Shown here: positions 11,010 through 21,835 of the stretch, piece by piece
Layout: each line of letters opens with the position of its first letter
How positions within the stretch are numbered: position 1 is the stretch's first letter
Program-made: the position numbers and the translations under genes
From: Cryptomeria japonica
Taxonomy: Eukaryota > Streptophyta > Pinopsida > Cupressales > Cupressaceae
Direction: 5' to 3'
DNA: 64,000 bases
Assembly (NCBI RefSeq): GCF_030272615.1
Contig: NC_081406.1
Span: 248,551,218-248,615,217, forward strand
The notes under the pieces: model-generated
Database searches by the model: none
What the model was told of the DNA's origin: nothing
Seen by the model: the letters and a program-made list of their open reading frames with translations, nothing else

Positions 11010-12835
11010 CAACTTCTCCATTATCTAAGCACTTCCCTTATTTAATGAAATTTTCAAATCCAAAATCTCTTTAATCCTTTTATGTAGAATAGCAACTTCA
11101 ATCACTTTAATTTCTTTTGCTTCATCTACTTCGTTTATTTTGCATTTAACCTTCTAAAGTTTGATTGATATTTTTTAATTACATGGCATCAACGTTTTTT
11201 GTTTCTTTGTAGACATCTACAATAGAAAATTTGGACTAAATCTCTAGATTAGCATTAAGTAGCTATTGATTTAGAGATTTTATTGAAGCTTGTATCTCTT
11301 TCACAATTCTTCTCACATTGGTAAGAATAGAATCATTTGTTCAATTACTACATTCTATGTTTCTATAATATGAAAAAATGATGCTAGACTAACATGTGCA
11401 TTAACCTAAGTTCAATTCCCTATCCGCATACAACATTAGAGGTGTGAGTGGATTTTTTTTGTTGTCCGTGAGGAAGAACCGCACTATCCTAGACTGACAC
11501 TTTTGTTTGTTGTAATGTGTGTCGGTCTTTCCAACTGATCACTTGAATCCCTCTGAAGATTTGCCAAATTCTTATGAAATTTAGTTGATGGAAAAATAGA
11601 ATGAGGCTTGAGGTATTTAATGTGAAATTAATATCATAAGTTGGAGTTTTGGTCCATATCTATGGTAAGCTAATTTTCTAGAGATTAGTACAATGAACTA
11701 ATTGAACTAAATAGCTAATCTAATTATATCATTTTTTAAAAGTTTATGGAATGAATAAAAATAATTAATAGAAACTAAAGACTATTTGTGTAAGGAGGTT
11801 CTTGTTCAAGTTGATAGGTTTCTTTACTTTGAAAAAGCTTTGGTTAGTGAAGATGCCAAAGAAATTGGATGAAATTTCATATATCAATTATAAAAGATTT
11901 GTTTTTATTGTAGAAAAGAATTTTGAAGAATAACAATTAGATATTAGAAAAAATCAATTAAGAAATAAGAATCTAAATAAAAAGAAACTTGAATTAAAAA
12001 ACATAAAAATCAAAGAAATTACAGAAAAATTCATATATATACAAACTTTTCGATATGAATCTTTTGAAATAAAAAAATATTTGAAAATATTCAATTATAA
12101 AATAGAGATGATTTCTCTTACATAAATCTGATGCATGTTAATCTTGTGCTCCAACCTGCAAAATTCATGGATTAAGGGAACCAATTAAGTGGGCAAAATA
12201 CAACATACCATGTAGTGTCAATTCTTCAAAATCAACATTAGACATAATGATTAATCACGGCCACTTCCAATTTACGTGTCCATCTCCTTCATCGAGATCA
12301 TAAGAGAGCACAAATGAAATGTCTATGTAACAAACAGAATGCACTCTAATTTGAGAGTTTACTACAATTATTAATTAAATTGAAAATCACAATACTACTG
12401 TCAAATCAGAATACATACTGTATAGGCAACATCAGAATACTACTGTCTAATCAGAATACATACTGTATAGACGTTGCCACATAAATATCCATTTACCACA
12501 CAATATAACCAAACACCAAAGGATGTGACCTAATAAACTAATAACAGAACCACTGTTATGCAAGATAATTTGTCTAGCATTCCTGAATGTGCAAATACCA
12601 AGGGCTATGTAGCCGTAGTCTACGAATCTTTTACTTATAGATTATTTTTGAGCTATTCATCGCCCTTTACCGAATGCACAATCCATTCTAACTGTCCTAA
12701 ATTGGAAGAAGCTTTGTTTATATGCAACTTGCTTCATTTCTTATTGCAGCGACACTCATCTCTTTCCATAGACAGCTTGATCGCTCAAGTCCCAATAACC
12801 AAACAAAAGAGAACGTTTAATTTATGTGAAAAATC
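11010..12835. other. Distal upstream region of PME1
   Basis: Non-coding sequence duplicated upstream of PME2. A 45-bp tandem duplication lies at 12391-12475. The 105-codon open frame at 12558-12875 is not kept open in unit 2 and is not called as a gene. Confidence 0.6.
12391..12475. repeat. 45-bp tandem duplication
   Basis: AATACTACTGTCAAATCAG starts at 12391, and a near-identical word starts at 12436. Confidence 0.85.
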
Positions 12836-13060
12836 TTTATTGACTAGATTAAAAACAAGCATTATCCAGTATTAATGACATTTATGATATGCATAAAGAA
12901 AGTGGAAGTTTCCTGAGTGGGGATCATTTTCCACATCTTTATTGACTAAAGCCAAGCGTTATCCAGCATTAATGACATTTATGATATGCATAAAGAACGT
13001 GGAAGTTTCTTGAGAGGGGATTTTTTGATATGCATAAAGAAAGTGGAAGTTTCCTGAGTG
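12835..13060 (+). promoter_or_regulatory. Amplified promoter module of PME1
   Basis: The word GATATGCATAAAGAA followed by GTGGAAGTTTC occurs three times (about 12886, 12983 and 13027), the first two inside a 97-bp tandem duplication. PME2 has a single copy at about 35988-36020. The repeated word contains an ATGCATAA core that could bind a factor, but that is inference. The module lies roughly 340-480 bp upstream of the TATA box. Confidence 0.5.
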
Positions 13061-13364
13061 GGAATCGTTTTATCGGCTATGGAAGTCTACTTTCCGCGTC
13101 TAATAATCAACAAATGTTAGGTAGTTGACCAGAGAATTGAAACAGTAACATTTAAAGGCTTGAAAGCTGCAGTAGTAATGGAACCCACTGAGGAAATAAG
13201 ATCATACCGCGCATAGTCTTGAAAACCATCAGCTGGCAGCTTATATCCCAAACAATTAATCGACAGACAGTAATGTGCTCAGCACACCATATTATATACT
13301 ATTAGCTTGACTAGATTGGCATCTAAGTAGCAAGATAAGCACTGGAAAGAAGATATCTCCCGTC

Positions 13365-13377
13365 ATTATATATATTT
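13365..13377 (+). promoter_or_regulatory. TATA box of PME1
   Basis: ATTATATATATTT, about 150 bp upstream of the start codon, embedded in sequence conserved with PME2 (36371-36383). Confidence 0.6.
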
Positions 13378-13517
13378 CTCCTTGTTTATCACTAACCATT
13401 AGTCATTGATATCTGCTTCTCTCGACTTGCATACGAGATTAAATAGAATGCAGATATAAGTTAGGGTTTCTCCTTAAGATAGACTGCTGGTAAGAGATTG
13501 AGGAGGGCTGCTTCAGA

Positions 13518-16171
13518 ATGCAGAATATGGGTTCCCTAATTCAAATCTCGGGGGCAGCAATCGCACTGGTGGTGATGATAATGTGTGCACCCATTGGAAT
13601 CAATGCAGTCAGCAGAACTGGAGAAGGGAATGTGGAAGCCCAAGAATTGGTAGATGCTGCTGAGATAGAGAGTATGTGTAGCAGTACTCTTTACCCAGAA
13701 AGCTGCATGGCTAGTCTTTCTCCATATTTAACAAGCTCCTCTAAGACTAAGAAGAAAGTCCTTCACATTGCAGTCATGGTGGCCATGAAAGAAGCAAACA
13801 GGGCTCATGTCCACGCTTCTGCTTTCTTCAATCAAACCAACAACCGCAATGTAAAAATTGCTGTTGGGGATTGTGTGGAGCTCATCGACATTACCAAAGA
13901 CCAGCTTAGTAGCTCACTGTGTGTATTAAAAAAGGATGAAATTAGGGAAAGGGAGCATAGCGCAGTAAAGACTTTGCTCAGTGCGGCCATCACTAACATG
14001 GAAACGTGCCATGATGGAGTTCTGGAGAAGTCTGATGGGAAATCAGAGGGTGGTCTTATGAAAAGTGTGGAGAGAGTGAAAGTATTCGCCAGTAATTGTC
14101 TTGCCATACTGGTGAACTCTGAATCCAGTCAGGTGGACAAACTTGCTTTTCGTTCTGAGCCCATCAATGAAGGGTTTCCTTCGTGGGTTTCTGCAGCGGA
14201 TCGGAGGATATTGCAAGCCTCTGTAGATGATGTAAATGCGGATGTGGTGGTGGCTGCTGATGGATCTGGTAAGTTCAAAACAATCACGGAAGCCATTAAC
14301 GCGGCTCCAGTGAAAAGCAACAAGAGGTACGTGATCAAGGTGAAAAAGGGCACTTATAAGGAGAATGTCGAAGTGGGGAAGACAAAGACGAACATACTGC
14401 TAATAGGTGAAGGCATGGATAGAACAATTGTGACTGCGAGCAAAAACGTCGTAGATGGTTCCACCACTTTCAACTCTGCCACGTTCGGTAAGTACAGACT
14501 ACTAAACACAGATCTGGTTTTGCTACATGACTTCATTTATTGTGATATTGGCATTTGTGCATTTTCAGCCAGTCAGCTCACCTGTCAATGTTTTATCTGT
14601 AAAATTGGTGCAGATAACCTACCTGACTATCCATTTCATCTAGATCCCACACAGCAAATGACAGATCTTAGGTTATCCAATTCATATATTCAAATTGTGC
14701 ACTTGAATCTAGAATCTTGTATTTAGTTATTTAGTTTGGATGTGGCTTATTTTCAGCTCTATAAAATGTTTGGAGTTCTTAGTGCTTAGTCTAATCTAGT
14801 TGTGAAATCATGTTGTCCTTTTATTGTTGGAGTGCTCCACCGCTAAGCTATCGACCTATCTTTAATACAGATGGACTTATTTCCAACAATACACACTTTA
14901 CATAAGTATCATATACACAATCTTATGATAAATATAATCTATAGATAGATAGGGATTTATACATTCATATTAGCTATGTGTTTCATTTATTCAGTATTTT
15001 TCATGCTCTCATATCTACTGTTGTCTATAACATATATATTCAAATAAAGTAATTGTCAATGGGTCTTTGGTCTGCTTGTGAAGTTGAATGGTTCTTAATG
15101 AGCCCACTAGAAAAAAAGTCTTGCTAAGTGCAAGGTTCCAACATTATAAGAGATAAATAAGTCTGGGATCATGCCCTGGGGTGAATTTGGTGGAATGGAT
15201 ACTCCTCGCTCTTTGACCCTTAGCCAAAAAGATTAAACCTATGACTCATTCTCCCATAACTACATATCAATGGATTTGTATCTATTAAAAAATGTAGTTT
15301 AGATCTCAACTAGGAATGCTTTCATTTTATAATTTGTTCATGCCAATAGATATTAGCCCTTATTTTGGTGTATTTTTCATTTATTGTATACAGAATGTTT
15401 GAATCTCTACTATCTGCATCATTATTTTGTTTCAGTAAAGCAACTCTGTTGACTTGTGTTTCGTTAAATGTAGCTGTGGTGGGAAAGGGATTCATGGCCC
15501 AAGATATAGCCTTCGTCAACACTGCCGGTCCAGACAAGCATCAAGCAGTAGCTCTTCGAGTTGGATCCGACCAGTCAGTCTTCTACCGTTGCAAGATCCA
15601 AGCATACCAAGACACACTGTACACACATTCACTTCGTCAATTTTACAGGGAATGCACAATTTTAGGCACTGTGGACTTCATATTCGGCAACTCTGCAGTT
15701 GTACTCCAGAGCTGCACTATTCTGCCAAGAAAACCAGGGCAAAACCAAAAGAATGCAATAACGGCACAAGGGAGAACCGATCCCAACCAAAATACAGGGA
15801 TCTCCATTCACAACTGCAACATCAAGGCAGATTCGGACCTTGCTCCTGTACAGAGGTCATTCCCAACATACATGGGAAGGCCATGGAAGGAATACTCAAG
15901 AACTGTATACATGCAATCTTCTTTGAGTGACGTTATTAATCCTGCTGGTTGGCTAGAGTGGTCTGGGGATTTTGCATTGAAAACCTTGTACTATGGGGAG
16001 TACAAGAATACTGGAGCTGGATCTGCAACGAGGAACAGAGTGAAATGGGCTGGGTTTCATGTTATAAAAACCTCTGCGGAGGCCATTAAATTTACAGTAG
16101 GTGAACTTATACAAGGCGACGAATGGCTGCAGGCATATGGCGTTGATTTCATTGACGGACTGACAAGTTGA
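13518..16171 (+). CDS. Type-I pectin methylesterase PME1 (pro-PME, two exons)
   Basis: Pectinesterase that removes methyl esters from cell-wall homogalacturonan. Exons 13518-14487 and 15474-16171 (GT-AG intron of 986 bp, splitting the codon after F323) encode 555 residues. Residues about 12-30 form a signal anchor. About 47-200 are a PMEI-like pro-region with conserved cysteines. RRIL at 229-232 is the expected processing site. The catalytic domain has GTYKE (278-282), QAVAL (347), QDTL (369), DFIFG (391) and GRPW (458), so Q347, Q369, D370, D391 and R459 match the carrot PME active site with exact spacing. The leucine of LGRPW is methionine here. The start is the first in-frame ATG; the upstream ATG used by PME2 is absent. 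It looks intact. Confidence 0.92.
14488..15473 (+). other. PME1 intron
   Basis: Starts GTAAGT and ends AAATGTAG. Its position is the single conserved intron site of many type-I PMEs. The frame read through the donor is open for a further 80 codons but lacks PME similarity. Confidence 0.9.
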
Positions 16172-16342
16172 AACAAAAGCTTACCTTGAATTTTATCTCT
16201 TTTCTTCGTACTGTTTAACCTACTTAGATATAACCGGGGTACCTCTGGATCTAATGCACAAATTAGTTGTATCTCCTTGCTAGATCATGGAGAAATCTAA
16301 CTTTTCTGCTCTGTTTTAACTGGTTCTACAGTGGGAAAGGTA

Positions 16343-16348
16343 AATAAA
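16343..16348 (+). terminator. Candidate poly(A) signal of PME1
   Basis: AATAAA within TAAATAAATAAATAAG, about 170 bp after the stop and conserved at PME2 (39548). Confidence 0.5.
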
Positions 16349-16599
16349 TAAATAAGAATTAGTACCTGTCTTCTGTAGTGGCATGTTGGGCCTCTAAAAT
16401 ATGTTGTTTGATCTTGTGGGACCTCTATTGTGCATTGTGGAGTGAAATATTCAAATAAAAAAATGGTGGTATCCTTCATCAGATTTAGAAATGCATTTCC
16501 AGTTGCCATATATCTTACAGTTGTAAGTGGATGGATGGATATGCTGGTCTATTAGCTTGGCACTGCAACTTTTTTGAATGGGGCAGTTCTATATAGCGT

Positions 16600-18260
16600 G
16601 GGTAAATTGACCAATTTCTGTATGTAGCAATAACAATTATGTTCTTCCACATTTAACCGCTTAATAATCATATTTAAAAATAATTAGTATATGATAATTA
16701 AAAGTTCATTAAAATATTTCATTTGTATCAATAGTCATTTATTTGTGTATCTAATAGTTAAGATTTTAATATTTAATAAAAAGAATTGTACAACTTTATT
16801 GGTAATCATAGTGTGCTGTTATTTGAGTAATTGTGCATAAGTATTGATAAATGTATTTATTAAAGGAATATGGATTGGAGGAATTGTGAACATTTTTTGG
16901 TGGTTGTAACATATGATTATTAAGAATCCATAAATAGGTACCCGGGATCACTTCTAAATGACTATTTTTTTAGCTTTGTACATATAATGAATCCTCTCAC
17001 ATTCTTCATAAATACCTATAAGTTGAAATTTGACGTACTATTTAGGAGCTTAGGGTGTGCAAAGTTAGAGTAGAAAACTAATAGATCTTTTCTCCAATCA
17101 ATTGTATCATATGATTGAGACTCTTTTCTTCGAATATGTTTGAGATATAATAATCACAATATTTTCAATAAACAATAAATAATAGACTTAATATTTCTCT
17201 TTCCACATCAAAATACTTTATATTGTATTTTTAATATTTATTCTTATGATTATGTATTATTAGAATTAAGTCATTCTAATTAAATTTTATTAACAACTAT
17301 CACTTATATTTAAAGTATATTATATATGTCAAATCATACTTGTCAATCTTAACCCAAATCATGGAAGGGATGACGACATGGAATATGCCTAATCCAATAG
17401 TGAATGTTATTTTTTTCCCAAAATGACAAAGTGTAAAAAGAAGAAGAGTTCACAGTCTTTTCCATACAAAAGAAAATTGATCATTCTTGTAAGATTGGTC
17501 TCATATCTCAAGTATTGAAGAAGTAGAAGGTCCTAAGTTATTAGACCAACTAGAAGTTTGAGCAAAATATCTCCTATAAAGACACCATTTAGCTAGACAA
17601 GATTTAATAAAAAAGAGATCCCAACTGAGGAGGAGTGGCAATCACTTTGACCTTCTCTAGAGAAACTATAAATCTGTTCTACATTGTTTTTTTAATTAAT
17701 AGATCTTTGGTCCAATCATGAAATCAAAGATTCTCAACAATAGAGCTTTCCCACTTTCTTTAATTTGGGTTCTTATTTTCATATATACACACTTTTTTAT
17801 TTTCCTCTTTGACTGCAATCCTCTAATTCATTTATTATATTTTCATATTTATTATACTTGATTCCAATTCAATTATACTCGACCATTTGATGAATTTGAA
17901 TCAAATGGCCAACAAATGGATGGTTAGTCCATGATAACCAAAGGGTGCCTGCTTATCCAGCCCATCAATACTGACAATAATACGAACAATTGAGGAGGTT
18001 CTGCATCTATCGCACCATTTGTTTGGTATCATGAGTAGTGTCGGTTCTGTGGCGGGTCTATCTCTTTCCACTCATGTGGCAATGAATAAACAAATATACA
18101 TCATCTCATGAAGTTTACGTGGCATACTTTACATGCCATAGAAACTGTCAATCTCTTAAGTCTTTCTTGATGCTGATATTCATTTACACCCTTCAATTTG
18201 CATTCTCGGACATCTTCTCTATTTTGTCAGGTTGGCACCATTGGTGAAGAATCTATGTAG
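16600..18260. other. PME1 downstream flank, first part
   Basis: AT-rich and non-coding. It is shared with 39780-41560 and, inverted, with 8990-10600. The stretch 16960-17075 faintly resembles the right end of the 520-bp MITE. No gene seen. Confidence 0.6.
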
Positions 18261-18393
18261 AAACCTACAGTCCCTAAATTCGTTTAGTTAGCAAATAGTT
18301 TTAACACTTTGGTGGCACAATGAAGCCAGTGCATCAAAATGTTTTCAGAAAATGCCAAAATTCTAACTGATCCACCTGCTTCTCCTTCACAAT

Positions 18394-18599
18394 AGCAATA
18401 TTCTTCATGGCAGACTAAAATCATTTTAAAAGAACAGCTGCAGAGCAGCAAAGTTCCTGTCAAAGAATGTGAGGAGTTTGTCTGCTAGTGGATTGTAGCA
18501 ATATTCTTCATGGCAGACTAAAATCATTTTAAAAGAACAGCTGCAGAGCAGCAAAGTTCCTGTCAAAGAATGTGAGGAGTTTGTCTGCTAGTGGATTGT
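18394..18599. repeat. Perfect 103-bp tandem duplication
   Basis: 18394-18496 is repeated at 18497-18599 without any visible mismatch. The other block copies have a single unit, so this is recent. Confidence 0.95.
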
Positions 18600-20150
18600 C
18601 TTGTTTTATTGTTACAAATATTCTTATTTTCCTCTTCTCAACACACAAAAACAAATACATGTAATAATTGCAGGTTACAAAGCACATGAGTAGCTTCATA
18701 GAGTACTGACACTAGGTCATTAGTTGCAAGAAGCAGGTCTGTAAGCTTGTCAGATCGCATTTGCTAGTGTATTTTGAGCTTGTACCAAAATGGGAGCATT
18801 GGAATAGGGTATGAAAATTCAGCAAAGCATCAAGGATACAAGAACATCATCAAATGTTGTGTGAAGGAATGCAATGATTGTAAGAGAGACCCAAATTGGA
18901 TTTGTTGAAAAGGGCTTAGAAAATTTTAAGCAAATGCAATTGATAGGTGTAATGCAGTTTGCGCAATGTTGGTTAGTATACTTTTTTAGTATGCAAAATG
19001 GGAGCTATGGAATATGGTGTTGAGATCAATCAAAGCATAAAAAATTGGAGTGGAAATATACCTAAATCTTTAGCAATTTGTTCTTAAGAATGAAAGGCTT
19101 TGACATCTCAAATTCTATGTTGCAAAATAGGAAATAGAGCTAAATTTTTTTAGCAATCTGCACTAAAATGGGTGACTTGAAATCTAATGAGAGTAGGTGC
19201 ACTTAATGAGTGGCTTTGCTGGCTAAATCATAAGACTCTAAACAAGTGAAAGATGAGACATTCAATAAACAAATTGCATTTACAAATTAAGTAACGAATT
19301 TAGGTAATTTAGTCTAGAATGCACATAAAGCTTTTAGGGCTTAGACAAATTTTGTATAGTTGAAGCTGAAACTATTGTGAAACAAACTCATTAAATATAT
19401 AATAGTTGTAGATGATTTAAGGTAGACTACCCAAAAAAGGTTTCATGCCACAGACAAATGTAATGCAGTTCAAGCTGAAACTATAATGAAAGAAACTCAA
19501 TGGAAATGAAGAAACTATATAACCAATGAAATGTAATGCACAGGAGAGGATAAAGTTACAATGCAAATGTGCCAACTTTTGAGATAATAGGCAAGAAAAT
19601 TGTAACATATATTTCATTCCATAGTAATATATTGGGTTTTGATTATTCAAACTGAACTGAGTATCAATATGAAGTTTTACATAATAAAGTTGACATCGTG
19701 AGTTTGAAAGGTGAAGAATAAAAACATATTCTATTTACATAGACAAAAATGTAGTTCAGATTCCTAAAAGTGCTATGCAAAATAATAGATTAAAGGTTTT
19801 GTATTACAAAGTGCTTACGGTTTAACAATGTGAACAATAGTGTTGTTCACAACTAATGTGAATGTGTCATAGATTTGCAATTTGTACAACATATATGCCA
19901 TTGGTGAAATGCCTTGTTGGTATTGTTCATATGTTATTTTTGTTATTTCTAGGAAATTTTGTTTAAGAATAGATCTTCTTGTAGAGAGAGATCAATACTG
20001 TCTCCTTGTGTATGTAGGTACATATTATATTGTGATGGTAGGAGGGTTGTGTGGCTTTATTGCAAAATGTGCAATGGATAGGGTCTATGTCAATAGTAGT
20101 GTCAAATGAAAATGACTGGTGGCATGTTCTACAATAGATCTCATAAGTAT
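18600..20150. other. PME1 downstream flank, second part
   Basis: Non-coding sequence present three times in direct orientation (also 23050-24620 and 42150-45400). No open frame is conserved among the copies. Confidence 0.6.
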
Positions 20151-20164
20151 ATACATTAATAGGA

Positions 20165-20560
20165 TTAAAAAAGATGAGGAACTCTGCACATTGACATATC
20201 AGCGACCATTGCCCATACTAGAGCAATAACTGCAACATGGTTGGCAAGCCTCCATTCGGTAGGGAAGCATCTGCACATAACCACCCATGGGAATTGGTAT
20301 TGGGCAAAAGAGCTGCTAGAGCAAAGAAGAGGGAGGCTAGGGTCGTGGAACAATCAAGTATGTGGGTGATCCCCATCACTTCTTGAATCGCCGACTGCGC
20401 CACCAAAGCAAACAACATACCATTGGGTTTTCAAGAAAATTCTCCAGGCCCCGGACATCCCCTTCAAAAGCCAGAGCAGTATACCCATCCAGATACCTAC
20501 AAAGTGGAGGGTTATGGAAGACCAGCTAAGAATGGAGGAAGGGAATTTCCATTTCATGGC
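20165..20560 (-). pseudogene. Ankyrin-repeat protein relic
   Basis: This stretch is noticeably richer in G and C than its surroundings. In minus-strand frames, YTALAFEGDVRGLENFLENP resembles the N-terminus of ACD6-like plant ankyrin proteins. Further on, a different frame gives PNTNSHG and then GGLPTMLQLLL, which look like the linker and second helix of an ankyrin repeat. Frame changes and stops make it a broken host gene fragment. No transmembrane part is present. The assignment rests on pattern recognition only. Confidence 0.45.
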
Positions 20561-20759
20561 CCCAAATTTGCCAAATCATTGCCGGTCTCAAAGCTCGGGA
20601 ACTCGCTCCATCATGTTGCAAGGAGAGAGGGTGCCCTAACAGCGACAAAACCTGGCCTAGAGTTCATCAAAATTATGAACCCCAGAGAAGCAATGGATTT
20701 AAATAAATATTGCAGAGGGCACCGACACTTTGCGAAATGGGGAGGGAGTAATCAGCCAC
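20561..20759. other. Continuation of the GC-richer segment
   Basis: The base composition matches the ankyrin relic and may belong to the same captured segment. No domain is recognised on either strand. Confidence 0.3.
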
Positions 20760-21835
20760 TTTGAATATGGTAATAAGATTCACCCCTAATCCTTCAACCA
20801 GTAAAACATTTTTCAAGGATCCAAATGTCACATTAATAGTCCTTGATCCTAATACAACAAGTTTCATTTTATTTCCATTAATATTTTCTTGATCTGAATT
20901 CTTCTCCTCATAGAAATCAATAAACAAATATCTATCTCTAGTCATATGAAATGATGCTTTTGAATCTAAAATCCATTCTTTATTAATGTCTAAAGAAAAG
21001 TATCCCCCCTTAACACTAAATTCGCTTTTGGGTCTTGCAGTTACCTCCTCATTTGGTTGTTCTTCCTTCTTGAGGGAGATGGCTATGAAGCTATGTCTAT
21101 CCACCTTGTCATCCTTAAATCTTTCATCCTTGATCTTATATTGCTACCTTTCATTGTCCCTCTTTTTCAAACAAATTTTTTCCATATGATTCTCACCTCC
21201 ACAATACCTGCAAATAATGGGTTTTCTTCCCACTTGCTTTTTTGCACCATCATTTCTAGAAAAAATTTAGAACCATCATTATTTTAAAATTTATTATTAC
21301 TCTTCCAATTCTTCTTTCCATCTGGATTTCTATAAAATGATTTTCCCTTAGCTCTGCATATGTATGATTCTTCTTAATATAACCTACTTTAACAAGTTGA
21401 ACTTCTTCATCTAAAACTGACTTGCAAAATTGATCAAAAGTTTGTTCGGGGGCATTAGGATTTAATTGAATAACTATTTTCCTTGATTCCTTAAATATCT
21501 TGTATGGTTGGGGAAGCTTACTTTCAACCATTGCAATCAACTAAAAATCTCTTTTTTGCATATTCAACAACTATTTTCTTCAACTGACCATTTAAATATG
21601 TAACTTCATTAAAGTAATCACTCATTTATTCTAAATCACCGCGATCCAAGTTCACCAATTTTTATTCTATAGTAAATATGCTAACAATATTTATATCTTT
21701 ATAATATTTTTCTAAGTTTTCCCACAACTCTATTGGATCATCAATATCAACAAATCTTCTATTAAGATTAGGGCTCAAAGCTTTACCAATGACACCTCTA
21801 ACTTGCTCCAACTTGAACCTCCATAGCTCCTTTAT
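20760..21835 (-). mobile_element. Copia fragment (gag to protease region)
   Basis: Collinear and very similar to 5153-6225 of the first Copia element, including the zinc knuckle region and the VEGLGVNLITIFKV stretch. Both LTRs and most of pol are missing. Both edges are abrupt: the left abuts the GC-richer segment, and the right abuts a T-rich run at 21835 where the PME downstream block begins. It is a fossil with several breaks. Confidence 0.85.

Larger units (their letters stand above)
11010..20150 (+). repeat. Duplication unit 1 (contains PME1)
   Basis: The sequence aligns collinearly with 33630-45380 apart from small indels and element insertions. The left edge is marked by ATCTAAGCACTTCCCTTAT (11027) against GTCTAAGCATTTACCTTAT (33648). 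The right edge falls near 20141, where unit 1 departs from the other copies just before their shared LTR. Relative to the other copies it lacks about 480 bp at 18260. Confidence 0.8.

Noticed and set aside
12558-12875. 105-codon frame upstream of PME1
   Set aside because: Not kept open in the duplicated region upstream of PME2, and has no recognisable features.
15454-15930. 158-codon plus-strand frame inside PME1 exon 2, with a twin at 38663-39139
   Set aside because: Shifted-frame shadow of the PME catalytic exon. Both copies are open only because the paralogues are nearly identical there.
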